Assembly (NCBI GenBank): GCA_947631455.1
Contig: CANRLH010000003.1
Span: forward strand, 1 to 64,000
Reading direction: 5' to 3'
From: an uncultured Clostridia bacterium
Lineage (GTDB): Bacteria > Bacillota > Clostridia > Oscillospirales > Ruminococcaceae
Length of the DNA: 64,000 nt
The number at the start of each line of letters is the position of its first letter. The stretch's first letter is position 1. The translations under genes and the position numbers were made by a program. Positions 11,735 to 20,367 of this stretch are shown here, one piece after another. The notes beneath the pieces are model-generated. The model ran no database searches. It had not been told where the DNA came from and worked only from the letters and a program-made list of their open reading frames with translations.

Positions 11735-13000
11735 ATGCACAAGCCTTTGGCGGACAGGATAAGGCCTTATGAGCTTGACGATGTTGTCGGTCAGGCTCAT
11801 CTTTTAGGTAAGGACAAGCCGCTTCGAAGAATTATAGAAAGCGGTAGTATTCCTAATATGATCTTTTACGGTCCGTCCGGAACGGGAAAGACGACTGTTG
11901 CGCGGATAATTGCGGACAATACAAATCTTAAAATGTATAAGCTTAACGGAACCAGCGCTTCAGTATCCGACATTAAGGAAATAATTGCCTCTACCGATAC
12001 TTTTGAGGGCTATAACGGAATACTTCTTTACCTAGATGAGATACAGTATTTAAACAAAAAGCAACAGCAGTCACTGCTTGAATATATAGAGAACGGCAAG
12101 ATAACGCTAATAGCATCAACAACTGAAAACCCATACTTCTATGTGTTCGGAGCGGTAATTAGCCGGTCCACTGTTTTTGAGTTTAAGCCTGTTTCATGGG
12201 AGGAAACGGTGCCCGCAATCAAGCGAGCTTTTCAGATACTGGCTGACGAAAACAAGGTTAAGCTTTCTCTTGATAAGGGTGTTGTCGAGCATATTGCAAA
12301 AGGATGCGGCGGAGATGTGAGAAAGTCTCTTAACACGGTCGAGCTTTGCTTTTTGTCAGCGGATAAGGCAGAAAATAAGCTGTTTGTTTCAATGGAAAAC
12401 GCAAGACTGCTTACACAAAAAAGCAATATGCGCTATGACAAGGCAGGGGATGAGCATTACGATATTCTCTCGGCGTTTCAAAAGTCGATAAGGGGAAGCG
12501 ATGAAAACGCAGCGCTTCACTACGCAGCCCGACTTATGGAGGCGGGAGATCTGCCATCGCTTTGCAGGCGGCTTCTGGTCGTTGCGGCTGAGGATATAGG
12601 TCTTGCTTATCCTATGGGAATAGTCGTTGCAAAGTCAGCGGTTGACGCCGCCTTGCAGCTCGGGCTTCCTGAGGCGAGAATACCCTTGGCCGAGGCTATA
12701 ATATTGCTTTGCACTGCGCCAAAATCCAACAGTGCCATTATGGCGGTTGATTCTGCTATTTCAGATGTTAAAGCGGGGCTTTCGGGAAGTATTCCCAGAC
12801 AGCTTCAGAACAAGCATTTAGACGGCGCTGACGTTAAGGTAAAGGGACAGCATTATCTATATCCGCACAGCTTTGAAAATCACTGGGTAGACCAGCAGTA
12901 TCTCCCGGACAGTTTGAAAGACAGGGTGTATTACGAGTTCGGCGACAATAAGCAGGAGCAGACTGCACTGGAGTATAGAAAGAGAATTAAAGGCGAATAG
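11735..13000 (+). CDS. rarA: Replication-associated recombination protein A (AAA+ ATPase)
   Basis: A 421-residue clamp-loader-like AAA+ ATPase (RarA/MgsA, WRNIP1 family) acting at stalled replication forks. It starts with the family signature PLADRIRPYELDDVVGQ and has the Walker A GPSGTGKTTVAR near residue 47 and Walker B LYLDEIQYLNK. The C-terminal tetramerisation domain includes the typical PLAEAIILLCTAPKSNSA. AAAGGAG precedes ATG 11735. It lies 30 bp behind glyA. Confidence 0.95.
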   Translation: MHKPLADRIRPYELDDVVGQAHLLGKDKPLRRIIESGSIPNMIFYGPSGTGKTTVARIIADNTNLKMYKLNGTSASVSDIKEIIASTDTFEGYNGILLYLDEIQYLNKKQQQSLLEYIENGKITLIASTTENPYFYVFGAVISRSTVFEFKPVSWEETVPAIKRAFQILADENKVKLSLDKGVVEHIAKGCGGDVRKSLNTVELCFLSADKAENKLFVSMENARLLTQKSNMRYDKAGDEHYDILSAFQKSIRGSDENAALHYAARLMEAGDLPSLCRRLLVVAAEDIGLAYPMGIVVAKSAVDAALQLGLPEARIPLAEAIILLCTAPKSNSAIMAVDSAISDVKAGLSGSIPRQLQNKHLDGADVKVKGQHYLYPHSFENHWVDQQYLPDSLKDRVYYEFGDNKQEQTALEYRKRIKGE

Positions 13001-13054
13001 GATAACTGTAATAATTTTATGAATTTATCATAAAGTAAAAGCATAAAGGAGTGT

Positions 13055-13088
13055 TAAAAAAGCTGTTACGTTTGTAACAGCTTTTTAA
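13055..13088. terminator. Bidirectional terminator between rarA and the S1 gene
   Basis: AAAAAGCTGTTAC and GTAACAGCTTTTT form a long stem with GTTT between, and it has A/T runs on both sides. It can stop rarA transcripts on the plus strand and the convergent S1-domain gene on the minus strand, whose stop codon lies at its edge. Confidence 0.85.
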
Positions 13089-14002
13089 AATGTAGTTATA
13101 ATTTTTCGTGAAGATTCCTTTGTCGAATATTCCCACTCGCTGATGTTTCCCGACGTTATGTAATAATCAAGCGTTTTGTCTACCTCGGCATCATCAAACA
13201 CATCCACTATAATGAGCTTTACCTTCATTTTCTCAGGGATTATCGACTTTATGTATACGGATGTCTTCTGACCTACGCTTACGTTATCACGGCTTTCAGC
13301 GAGTCCGGCAAGATTCGGTTTAAGCTCAATAAATATACCATAGCTTTCAATAGAGCGAACTATTCCTCCGACTGTCTGACCGGGCTTAAATAACCTGGCG
13401 TTTTCGTCCCAGGTTCCCAAAAGCTCTTTGTGAGAGAGAAAAATTCTGTCATCCTCCTGAGCTTTAACAACTACCGTTATATCCTGACCGTTATAAAATC
13501 TGTCTTTTGGGTGAGATATTCTGGAAACTGATATTGCGTCTATGGGAATAAGCGAAGCTATTCCGCAGCATATGTCAACAAAGCAGCCAAACTGTTCTAA
13601 GTGTGTGACTCTTGCGGGAATTATGTCACCGGGCATCAGCTTGCTTATATAGTTTTCTCTGGCTTCAAGCTGTGCCTCACGCCTTGAAAGAATTGCGGTG
13701 GTTTCGCCGCCTGTCTCCTCAATTGACAAAACCTTAAAACACACGGGCTTATTCACTCTTGACAACAGAGCGATGTCTCTTGTTGTTCCGTCGTCTATGC
13801 CGATTGCTCCCTCAAATCTGGGTATAACACCTCTACAACAGGGAAGATCAACGATGAGATTGTGGTCTGTATCACAAAGTATAGCTTTAGCCTCTAATAT
13901 CATGCCGTCCTTTTTAGCGTCACTGAGACTGCTAAGGCTTCTTATAGCCTGTTTATTTGAACTCTGTGCAATAAGCTTGCCTTCAGGATAATACTTGTTC
14001 AT
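13085..14002 (-). CDS. S1 RNA-binding domain protein
   Basis: A 305-residue protein with two clear S1 domains: one around residues 145-210 (GDIIPARVTHLEQFGCFVDI) and one around 220-275 (GQTVGGIVRSIESYGIFIEL). The N-terminal ~130 residues may form a further degenerate S1-like barrel. Related Clostridia proteins are annotated as ribosomal protein S1-like; this is far shorter than a full RpsA. It probably binds RNA at the ribosome. AAGGAGG precedes ATG 14002 on the minus strand. The C-terminal ~35 residues are not S1-like. Confidence 0.85.
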   Translation of the reverse strand: MNKYYPEGKLIAQSSNKQAIRSLSSLSDAKKDGMILEAKAILCDTDHNLIVDLPCCRGVIPRFEGAIGIDDGTTRDIALLSRVNKPVCFKVLSIEETGGETTAILSRREAQLEARENYISKLMPGDIIPARVTHLEQFGCFVDICCGIASLIPIDAISVSRISHPKDRFYNGQDITVVVKAQEDDRIFLSHKELLGTWDENARLFKPGQTVGGIVRSIESYGIFIELKPNLAGLAESRDNVSVGQKTSVYIKSIIPEKMKVKLIIVDVFDDAEVDKTLDYYITSGNISEWEYSTKESSRKIITTF

Positions 14003-14080
14003 TTTTGCCTCCTTAAGTGTCTTTGAATCTCTTTTTAACTATATTCGCAACAAAGGAGGAATATTCTGCCTAAAAAGTAT

Positions 14081-14109
14081 TTGCCTTTTAGCTTTTGATA
14101 TGTTATAAT
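14081..14109 (+). promoter_or_regulatory. Promoter upstream of the DUF951-prfA operon
   Basis: TTGCCT, a 17-bp spacer and a perfect TATAAT lie 53 bp before the DUF951 start. The genes from DUF951 to the M18 aminopeptidase follow closely with no terminator until 19084, so this may drive a seven-gene run. Confidence 0.65.
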
Positions 14110-14162
14110 TGAATCCGTAGGTTATTTAGCAAAATAAATATCATCATTTTTTGGAGGATATT

Positions 14163-14339
14163 ATGGATGTCAGACCTAACGATATACTTGTGATGAAGAA
14201 AAAACACCCGTGCGGGGATAATAAAATGCTGGTGTTGCGCTCCGGAATGGATTTTAAGCTGCGCTGTGTCGGCTGTGGAAGAGAATTTATGATCCCCAGA
14301 TCAAAGGCGGAAAAAAATATAAAGAATATACTGCGCTAG
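14163..14339 (+). CDS. DUF951 family small protein
   Basis: A 58-residue conserved protein widespread in Bacillota. HPCG at the start of the core and VGCG near the middle form paired Cys positions that could bind zinc, and the C-terminus is basic (RSKAEKNIKNILR). The function is not established. I use ATG 14163, 7 nt after GGAGG; the TTG of the ORF track is part of the ribosome binding site. It is the first gene of the prfA run, which suggests a translation link, but that is inference. Confidence 0.85.
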   Translation: MDVRPNDILVMKKKHPCGDNKMLVLRSGMDFKLRCVGCGREFMIPRSKAEKNIKNILR

Positions 14340-14360
14340 CTTAAGTTAAGGAGATTATTT

Positions 14361-15437
14361 ATGTTTGAAAGGCTCAAAGAGCTCGAGGAAAAGTACGAGC
14401 AGATCAATAACGATTTAATGGACCCTGAAATCATTTCGGATAATAAGCGTTATGCATCATTGATGAAGGAGTATAAAAATCTTACGCCGATAATTGAAAA
14501 GTTTCGTGAGTACAATAAGGCAAAGGACGCTTTTGATGAGGCAAGTGAGCTTTTAGAGGCAGGCGGTCTTGAAAAGGATTTCAAAGAAATGGTCCAGATG
14601 CAGCTTGAGGAATCAAAAGAACAGACGGCAAAGTGTGAGGAAGAGCTTAAAATAATGCTTTTGCCTAAAGATCCCAACGACGATAAGAATGTAATTATTG
14701 AAATTAGAGGCGGAGCAGGCGGAGAGGAAGCGTCTTTATTTGCGAACTCGCTTTATAGAATGTATACTATGTATGCAGATTCAAAGGGATGGAAGCATGA
14801 GGTTATGAACGCCAATGAAACAGAGCTTGGCGGTTATAAGGAAATATCCTTCAGCGTTGAGGGGGAGGGTGCATATTCGCGACTTAAGTACGAGAGCGGT
14901 GTTCACCGTGTTCAGCGTGTGCCTGAAACTGAGTCACAGGGAAGGGTTCACACTTCTACCGTTACGGTAGCGGTTTTGCCTGAGGCGGAAGAGGTCGAGT
15001 TTGAAATAAACGAAGCGACCGATCTTAAAATAGATGTGTTCAGAGCAAGCGGCGCCGGAGGTCAGCATATAAATAAAACTGAGTCTGCGGTGCGTATAAC
15101 TTATCTTCCCACAGGGCTTGTTGTTGAATGTCAGGACGAAAGAAGTCAGTTTAAAAATAAGGAGAGAGCGCTTAAAATCCTTCGCTCTAAGCTATATGAG
15201 GAGCAGCTTCGTGCGCAGGAAAATGAGATCGCAGCCCAGAGAAGATCACAGGTAGGAACGGGTGATAGATCTGAGCGTATACGGACTTACAACTTCCCTG
15301 AGGGTAGAATAAGCGACCACAGAATCGGGCTTACGATATACAGACTTGAGCAGTTTTTGAACGGTAATCTGGATGAGGTTATCGATGCTCTCGCAACGGC
15401 TGATCAGGCGGCAAAGCTGTCGGCTCAGGCAGAGTAA
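14361..15437 (+). CDS. prfA: Peptide chain release factor 1
   Basis: A 358-residue class I release factor that ends translation at UAA and UAG. The catalytic GGQ is present in [17 protein letters not shown] near residue 233. The codon-recognition tripeptide is PET (VPETESQGR), of the P-x-T type that marks RF1 rather than RF2. Length is normal. AAGGAGA precedes ATG 14361. The gap to tsaC is 13 bp. Confidence 0.97.
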   Translation: MFERLKELEEKYEQINNDLMDPEIISDNKRYASLMKEYKNLTPIIEKFREYNKAKDAFDEASELLEAGGLEKDFKEMVQMQLEESKEQTAKCEEELKIMLLPKDPNDDKNVIIEIRGGAGGEEASLFANSLYRMYTMYADSKGWKHEVMNANETELGGYKEISFSVEGEGAYSRLKYESGVHRVQRVPETESQGRVHTSTVTVAVLPEAEEVEFEINEATDLKIDVFRASGAGGQHINKTESAVRITYLPTGLVVECQDERSQFKNKERALKILRSKLYEEQLRAQENEIAAQRRSQVGTGDRSERIRTYNFPEGRISDHRIGLTIYRLEQFLNGNLDEVIDALATADQAAKLSAQAE

Positions 15438-15450
15438 AGGAGAGCATTTT

Positions 15451-16470
15451 ATGTTTGATACAAAGCTGCTTTGTCCCACGCGTGAAAACATTTCCTATTG
15501 TGCTGAGCTTATAAAAAACGGTGATGTGGTCGGAATGCCTACCGAGACGGTTTACGGGCTTGCGGCGGACGCCTTTAACGAGGCTGCTGTAAAAAAAATC
15601 TTTGAAGCAAAGGGCAGACCTGCTGATAATCCGCTTATTGTCCACATTTCAGATATCAGTATGCTAAAAACTCTTAGCAGCGATGTGCCTTCGCTTGCGT
15701 ATGATCTTGCCTGGCGGTTCTGGCCGGGGCCTCTTACAATGGTACTGCCCAAGGCTGATAAGATCCCTCTTATCACAAGCGGCGGACTTGACACTGTGGG
15801 AATACGAATGCCCAAAAGCACTTTAGCGAGGGAGCTTATAGACGCGTGCGAAGTGCCGCTTGCGGCGCCCTCTGCAAATCTTTCGGGAAGCCCAAGCCCA
15901 ACTTCGGCAATGCACGTTTTTAACGATTTAAACGGTCTTATCCCTGCGATTTTAGACGGCGGTGAGTGTGAGGTCGGCATAGAATCCACGGTTATTTCGT
16001 TTGAGCAAAGCGGTGTGCGTATTTTGCGTCCGGGAATTATCACAAAAGAAGACCTTATGGCGGTATCCAGCACTGTGCTTATTGATGAAGGAGTTTTAAG
16101 CGAGGTAAGTAAAGACCAAAAGGCTGCGTCGCCTGGCATGAAGTATAAGCATTATTCGCCAAAGGCAAGAGTTGTGCTCGTTGACGGATCTTTAGACAAA
16201 TTTTTAGATTACGCAAAATCACACGCCGATGAGAATACCTATCTTATGTGCTTTGACGGTGATGAGATCCCAGATGATTTTAATGCGGTTTTTTATGGAA
16301 AGCATTCTTTCGAGCAGGCAAAGAGACTGTTTAAGGTTTTAAGAGAGCTTGACGACTTAAACGCAAAGACCGTTTTTGCAAGAGTTCCTGAAAAAAGCGG
16401 CGCAGGTCTTGCGGTATATAACAGAATACTTCGTGCGGCTGCGTTTGATATAATAAGGGTTGGTGAATGA
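15451..16470 (+). CDS. L-threonylcarbamoyladenylate synthase (YwlC/Sua5 type)
   Basis: A 339-residue enzyme making threonylcarbamoyl-AMP from threonine, bicarbonate and ATP, the first step to the t6A37 modification of ANN-decoding tRNAs. The YrdC core has GMPTETVYGLAADAF and KGRPADNPLIVH; the C-terminal ~130 residues are the Sua5 domain linked by SPGMKYKHYSPKA, so it is the long Sua5 form. I start at ATG 15451 behind AGGAGAG, not at the upstream in-frame ATG inside prfA. Its stop overlaps coaE (ATGA). Confidence 0.94.
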   Translation: MFDTKLLCPTRENISYCAELIKNGDVVGMPTETVYGLAADAFNEAAVKKIFEAKGRPADNPLIVHISDISMLKTLSSDVPSLAYDLAWRFWPGPLTMVLPKADKIPLITSGGLDTVGIRMPKSTLARELIDACEVPLAAPSANLSGSPSPTSAMHVFNDLNGLIPAILDGGECEVGIESTVISFEQSGVRILRPGIITKEDLMAVSSTVLIDEGVLSEVSKDQKAASPGMKYKHYSPKARVVLVDGSLDKFLDYAKSHADENTYLMCFDGDEIPDDFNAVFYGKHSFEQAKRLFKVLRELDDLNAKTVFARVPEKSGAGLAVYNRILRAAAFDIIRVGE

Positions 16471-17075
16471 TAATGCCTGCTTTAGTCGGACTTACCGGAC
16501 AAAGCGGAGCCGGAAAAAGTACCGTTTCTGATATATGGAGAGATAGCGGAGTAAGCGTTATCGACTGTGACAGGGTCGCAAAAAAGGTTACTGAGGACAA
16601 TAGTGACTGCAATAAGGAGCTTAGTAAGCTTTTCCCTGAGTGCTTTGATGAACGGCTTCACCTTGACAGGCGGAAAATGGCGGACATAGTGTTTTCCGAT
16701 AAGCAAAGGTTAAAGGAACAAAACGACATAATTTTTAAGTATATTACAAAGTGTATAGATGATATTTTAAAAAGCTATGATAAAAGCTTTATCGTGCTTG
16801 ATGCGCCAACGCTTTTTGAAAGCGGCATTTATAAGCGCTGCAGGTTAATTGTCAGCGTTTTGGCTGACGAAGAAAAGAGATTTGAAAGGATCATCGCTCG
16901 TGATAAGATATCTGCGGATAGTGTAAAACTGCGCTTTTCGTCACAACAAGACAACAGTTTTTTTATAAAAAACAGTGATATAATAATTACAAATCACGGC
17001 GATTTTTCTGAGCTTAAAAGTAAGGCTTTGAATGCTCTTGAGCAAATTAAGGAGATAATTTATGGCAAAAGCTAA
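16467..17075 (+). CDS. coaE: Dephospho-CoA kinase
   Basis: A 202-residue P-loop kinase for the last step of coenzyme A synthesis, phosphorylating the 3' hydroxyl of dephospho-CoA. The P-loop is GLTGQSGAGKSTVSD, followed by the substrate segment VIDCDRVAKKV, and the LID region has RFERIIARD-like residues (KRFERIIARDKI). ATG 16467 overlaps the tsaC stop; ATG 16473 is an alternative. The end overlaps the next gene by 14 bp. Confidence 0.93.
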   Translation: MIMPALVGLTGQSGAGKSTVSDIWRDSGVSVIDCDRVAKKVTEDNSDCNKELSKLFPECFDERLHLDRRKMADIVFSDKQRLKEQNDIIFKYITKCIDDILKSYDKSFIVLDAPTLFESGIYKRCRLIVSVLADEEKRFERIIARDKISADSVKLRFSSQQDNSFFIKNSDIIITNHGDFSELKSKALNALEQIKEIIYGKS

Positions 17076-17661
17076 GAGAAGAATAAAACCTCTGGGCTGG
17101 CTTGTGATTTTTATACTTACGGCATCTGTTCTGTTTGGAATAATATACTCGGTGGCAAAGTTTATGCCGCTGATTTCTAAGAAGTATTTTTATCAGCGAC
17201 ACTATAAGGAATATGTCGAGAAATACAGTGAAGAATATAACTTAGACCCGCTTTATGTATACACTGTAATAAAGGTGGAAAGCAACTTCAATCCTGATGC
17301 TCAGTCATCAGCGGGAGCGAGTGGGCTAATGCAGATAATGCCAATTTCTTTTGAAGAGGTCAGTGTAAAGCTCGGCGAGCAGGACAGCGTGTCATATGAA
17401 GATATGAAAGACCCCGACTGTAATATAAAATACGGTTGTTTTATTCTTAGACAGCTTTTGGACGAGTTTGGGGATTGGCGTATCGCCTCAGCCGCATTTA
17501 ACGGAGGCATAGGAAACGTACAGTCTTGGCTTAACGATGGGGTTATTTCTTCTGAGAATTTTGACTTAGAGGAAATACCGATCGATGAAACGAGACATTA
17601 CGTCAGAAAAATTGCAAACACCTATGAGTCATACATAAATCTATACGAAGGAGAATACTGA
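17062..17661 (+). CDS. Membrane-anchored lytic transglycosylase (SLT domain)
   Basis: A 199-residue protein with one N-terminal membrane segment (LGWLVIFILTASVLFGIIYSV) and an extracellular soluble-lytic-transglycosylase domain. The catalytic Glu lies in VIKVESNFNPDA, followed by the diagnostic SSAGASGLMQIMP and later AAFNGGIGNV, AYNxG-like. It cleaves peptidoglycan glycan strands to 1,6-anhydro products at the cell surface. It starts inside coaE (ATG 17062 behind AAGGAGAT). The gap to the aminopeptidase is two bases. Confidence 0.93.
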   Translation: MAKAKRRIKPLGWLVIFILTASVLFGIIYSVAKFMPLISKKYFYQRHYKEYVEKYSEEYNLDPLYVYTVIKVESNFNPDAQSSAGASGLMQIMPISFEEVSVKLGEQDSVSYEDMKDPDCNIKYGCFILRQLLDEFGDWRIASAAFNGGIGNVQSWLNDGVISSENFDLEEIPIDETRHYVRKIANTYESYINLYEGEY

Positions 17662-17663
17662 AA

Positions 17664-19064
17664 ATGAGTTCAAAAAAAGAAGCAAAGGCTCTTAAGGAGG
17701 AGCTTTTTACGAAGAAAAAGAACGCCTGTCTGGTGCTTTCGGATAAGGATATAAAGGCGGCAGACGATTTTTGCGAGGACTATAAAAAGTTTCTTGATGA
17801 TGCCAAAACAGAGCGTGAAGCTGTAAAGACTGCCGTCTTACTTGCAAAGAAAAACGGATTTAAGGAGTTTAAGTTTTCAAAAAAGCTCAAGCCGGGCGAT
17901 AAGGTATATACTGTAAACCGTGATAAGGCTGTTTTGCTTGCTGTTATCGGAACTGACGATATTTCAGAGGGCGTAAGAATTTCAGCAGCGCATATTGACA
18001 GCCCGAGAGTTGATTTAAAGCAGAATCCTATCTATGAAGACGGTGAGCTTGCGCTGTTTAAAACCCACTACTATGGCGGAATTAAAAAGTATCAGTGGAC
18101 AACTGTTCCGCTTTCGCTTCACGGAGTGGTATTTTTAAAGAGCGGCAAGAAGGTCGAGATCGTTGTAGGTGAAAGCGAGGACGACCCGATTTTTTGCATA
18201 ACCGATCTGCTTCCGCACCTTGCGCAGAGTCAGATGAAGAGAACGCCTCCGGAACTTATTAAAGGTGAAGAACTCAACATTCTTATCGGCTCTCGTCCTT
18301 TCAAGGATGATAAAGAGTCCGAAAAGGTAAAGCTTAACATAATGAAGCTTTTAAACGATAAGTACGGAATTGAGGAGGACGATTTTGTCTCGGCGGAACT
18401 TGAGGCTGTTCCTGCCTACAAGGCTAAAGACCTGGGCTTTGACAGAAGCATGGTAGGAGCTTACGGGCAGGATGACCGTGTATGCGCTTATACGGCTTTA
18501 AAGGCGATACTTGATATTGAAAATCCAAAGAAAACCGCCGTTACCGTGCTTACGGATAAAGAGGAAACGGGAAGTGACGGCAACACCGGTTTAAACAGTG
18601 CATATCTCTCGTATTTTTTAAGCGATCTTGCAGAAAATCTCGGAGGAGTACCAAGGCACGTTATATCGGCGTCTGAGTGTCTGTCAGCAGACGTAAACGC
18701 CGCGGTAGATCCGACATTTCCTGACGTAACTGAGGCTAAAAACGCGTCTAAGATAAACTACGGAGTAGTCGTTACAAAGTTTACAGGCTCAAGAGGAAAA
18801 GCCGGTACAAGCGACGCTTCCGCGGAATACGTTTTCAGAGTAAGAGATCTTCTTGACAAAAACGGAGTTGTATGGCAGACCGGAGAACTTGGCAAGGTCG
18901 ATCTCGGCGGCGGAGGAACGGTCGCACAGTATATAGCAAACCTCAATATAGATGTTATCGACGTAGGCGTACCAATTCTATCAATGCACGCGCCGTTTGA
19001 GGTCGCATCAAAGGTAGACACCTATATGGCATACAGGGCGTTTAAGGTGTTTTTTGAAGATTAA
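17664..19064 (+). CDS. M18-family zinc aminopeptidase
   Basis: A 466-residue peptidase of the M18 family (aspartyl aminopeptidase/ApeA type), a large cytoplasmic dodecameric enzyme that removes N-terminal residues. Metal ligands can be seen in SAAHIDSPRVDLK, GQDDRVCAY and LTDKEETGSDGNTG (the Glu pair being catalytic), and near the C-terminus SMHAPFEVASKVD. Length is normal. AAGGAGAA precedes ATG 17664. It is the last gene of the DUF951-prfA run and is followed by a strong terminator. Confidence 0.93.
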   Translation: MSSKKEAKALKEELFTKKKNACLVLSDKDIKAADDFCEDYKKFLDDAKTEREAVKTAVLLAKKNGFKEFKFSKKLKPGDKVYTVNRDKAVLLAVIGTDDISEGVRISAAHIDSPRVDLKQNPIYEDGELALFKTHYYGGIKKYQWTTVPLSLHGVVFLKSGKKVEIVVGESEDDPIFCITDLLPHLAQSQMKRTPPELIKGEELNILIGSRPFKDDKESEKVKLNIMKLLNDKYGIEEDDFVSAELEAVPAYKAKDLGFDRSMVGAYGQDDRVCAYTALKAILDIENPKKTAVTVLTDKEETGSDGNTGLNSAYLSYFLSDLAENLGGVPRHVISASECLSADVNAAVDPTFPDVTEAKNASKINYGVVVTKFTGSRGKAGTSDASAEYVFRVRDLLDKNGVVWQTGELGKVDLGGGGTVAQYIANLNIDVIDVGVPILSMHAPFEVASKVDTYMAYRAFKVFFED

Positions 19065-19083
19065 CTGAATATTTTTTACACAA

Positions 19084-19126
19084 AGCTGCTGCATATATCC
19101 TTGGGATATGTGCAGTGGCTTTTTTA
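19084..19126 (+). terminator. Terminator after the M18 aminopeptidase
   Basis: GCTGCTGCATATATCC pairs with GGATATGTGCAGTGGC through a TTG loop, with a few wobbles, and is followed by TTTTTTA. It closes the housekeeping run. Confidence 0.88.
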
Positions 19127-19227
19127 TATTGACAATAAATATGTTTACCTATATTATGAAATTACAGCAGGCTTTAATAATTTGCATCAAAAGCCTTGCC
19201 AGTAATCCATATATGGGGGAATTTTTA

Positions 19228-20070
19228 ATGTCTGAAATCAAATTAAAACAAAGTCTCGTAAAATCCTTTGAGCAGCATCTTTATGAGGAAGAGAAGAGCA
19301 GTGTGACCATTGACAATTACACCCGTCATGTCAGAGAATTCATTGCTTATGCGGGGGAGGCACCGCTTACTAAGGATCTTACGGTTGAATATAAAAATAC
19401 ACTTATTAATAGTGAAAGGTACGAGATCGGAAGCATAAATACAATACTTGCATCAATTAACAGCTTTTGTCGCTATCTTGGATGTTATGACTGCACGGTA
19501 AAGATTTTAAGAATGCAAAAAAAGACTTACCGCGACGAGGAGAAGGAGCTGACAAAGTCAGAGTACTTGAAATTGTTAAATGCGGCAAATGATCAGCCCC
19601 GACTAAAGCTTATCGTTGAGACAATATGCGCAACGGGAATAAGAGTATCAGAACTAAAATATTTTACGGTAGAATCAATAAAAAGCAACGAAATAGTTGT
19701 CAGCTGTAAAAACAAAACACGAACAATACTTGTACCGGGAAAGCTGAAAAACAAGCTGTTAAAATACATAAAAACTAACGGTATCAAATCCGGAGTGATA
19801 TTTCGTACAAGCCGGGGAAATCCTGTAAACCGCAGCAACATATGGCTGTCAATGAAAAAGCTGTGTAAGGATGCCGGCGTAAATCCATCAAAGGTATTTC
19901 CCCACAATCTGCGCAGACTTTTTGCTCGAACATTTTACGGAATCGAAAGAGATATTGTAAAGCTGGCGGATATTTTAGGGCATAGCAGCATTAACACCAC
20001 AAGAATTTATATTATGACAACGTATACTGAGCATTTAAGACGAATTGAACGTATGGGACTTGTGACGTAA
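19228..20070 (+). CDS. Tyrosine recombinase, candidate invertase of the adjacent switch
   Basis: A 280-residue XerC/D-like recombinase. An N-terminal SAM-like DNA-binding domain (LVKSFEQHLYEEEKSSVTIDNYTRHVREF) precedes a catalytic domain with the full set: Arg in ATGIRVSELKY, Lys in the following beta region, H-x-x-R in PHNLRRLFA, His in ILGHSSINTTRIY, and the nucleophile Tyr in RIYIMTT. I start at ATG 19228 behind GGGGGAA. It stands alone between terminators, 15 bp before a 24-bp inverted repeat pair, which argues that it is the dedicated recombinase inverting that segment and not a housekeeping Xer. Expression could also favour one orientation. Confidence 0.92.
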   Translation: MSEIKLKQSLVKSFEQHLYEEEKSSVTIDNYTRHVREFIAYAGEAPLTKDLTVEYKNTLINSERYEIGSINTILASINSFCRYLGCYDCTVKILRMQKKTYRDEEKELTKSEYLKLLNAANDQPRLKLIVETICATGIRVSELKYFTVESIKSNEIVVSCKNKTRTILVPGKLKNKLLKYIKTNGIKSGVIFRTSRGNPVNRSNIWLSMKKLCKDAGVNPSKVFPHNLRRLFARTFYGIERDIVKLADILGHSSINTTRIYIMTTYTEHLRRIERMGLVT

Positions 20071-20104
20071 AAAAACAAAAAACGACATTATTTACATAAT
20101 GTCG
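20069..20104 (-). terminator. Leftward terminator built into the left inverted repeat
   Basis: Read on the minus strand, CGACATTA-TGTAAA-TAATGTCG is a perfect 8-bp hairpin followed by TTTTTTGTTTTTTT. It would stop transcripts leaving the invertible segment leftward, before they run antisense into the recombinase gene. The outermost CGA of the stem lies outside the repeat, so the right repeat cannot form the full hairpin. Confidence 0.7.
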
Positions 20105-20109
20105 TGAAG
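20086..20109 (+). repeat. Left inverted repeat (IR-L) of the invertible segment
   Basis: The 24 bases CATTATTTACATAATGTCGT-GAAG match exactly the reverse complement of 20368-20391. The identity stops at both ends of the 24 bp, as expected for recombination sites. It begins 15 bp after the recombinase stop codon. Confidence 0.93.
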
Positions 20110-20139
20110 CACATATTTCTCAACTCTAAATCCTAATAA

Positions 20140-20168
20140 ATTTTATCAAACATTTTAATAAAAGTCAA
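20140..20168 (-). promoter_or_regulatory. Strong promoter inside the invertible segment, pointing left
   Basis: On the minus strand TTGACT, a 17-bp spacer and TAAAAT are near the sigma-A consensus. In this orientation transcription runs toward the left repeat and its terminator hairpin. After inversion it would run rightward across the right repeat into the polysaccharide locus. Confidence 0.75.
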
Positions 20169-20178
20169 GTCTTTTTCA

Positions 20179-20205
20179 TTGAAAATTGAGTTAAAATTTT
20201 ATAAT
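20179..20205 (+). promoter_or_regulatory. Weaker rightward promoter inside the invertible segment
   Basis: TTGAAA and a perfect TATAAT are separated by only 15 bp, shorter than optimal. It would yield a short leader RNA that meets the terminator at 20299-20330 about 90 bases later. Upstream of that terminator, AGTCCTCAT and GTGAGGGCT could form a further 9-bp stem. Confidence 0.45.
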
Positions 20206-20298
20206 CTGTTAAAAAGAACTTTTTCTTGTAAAAATATGCATAACAAATTAGTCCTCATTACATTTTTTTACTATATTTTGTGTGAGGGCTTTGTTCTC

Positions 20299-20330
20299 GT
20301 GTCCGTTATACGGGCACTTTTTTTATTTTT
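20299..20330 (+). terminator. Rightward terminator inside the invertible segment
   Basis: GTGTCCG-TTATA-CGGGCAC forms a 7-bp stem (one GU pair) followed by TTTTTTTATTTTTT. In the present orientation it would block rightward read-through into the polysaccharide locus. After inversion it would face the other way, where it has no T run and should not terminate. Confidence 0.8.
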
Positions 20331-20367
20331 TAAAATACCTATATTAAAATATCGTATTTAAATACAT

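Larger units (their letters stand above)
20110..20367. other. Invertible promoter segment (258 bp), present orientation probably OFF
   Basis: The segment lies between perfect 24-bp inverted repeats, directly after a tyrosine recombinase gene and directly before a 25-kb co-directional polysaccharide locus. It holds a near-consensus promoter on the minus strand (pointing away from the locus), a weaker plus-strand promoter, and a plus-strand terminator. No convincing gene is present; the 60-residue ORF in the track overlaps these signals and lacks a ribosome binding site. If inverted, the strong promoter would lie near the right repeat and read into the helicase gene about 120 bp away. Confidence 0.85.

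Noticed and set aside
15552-16139. 195-residue minus-strand ORF
   Set aside because: Shadow of tsaC; no motif or ribosome binding site.
19228-20070. Tyrosine recombinase as prophage or integrative-element integrase
   Set aside because: No phage or conjugation genes, no attachment-site duplication and no tRNA beside it; perfect inverted (not direct) repeats adjacent to it favour an invertase.
20179-20361. 60-residue ORF inside the invertible segment
   Set aside because: It overlaps the promoter, hairpins and terminator, lacks a ribosome binding site and would be disrupted as a unit by its own regulatory signals.
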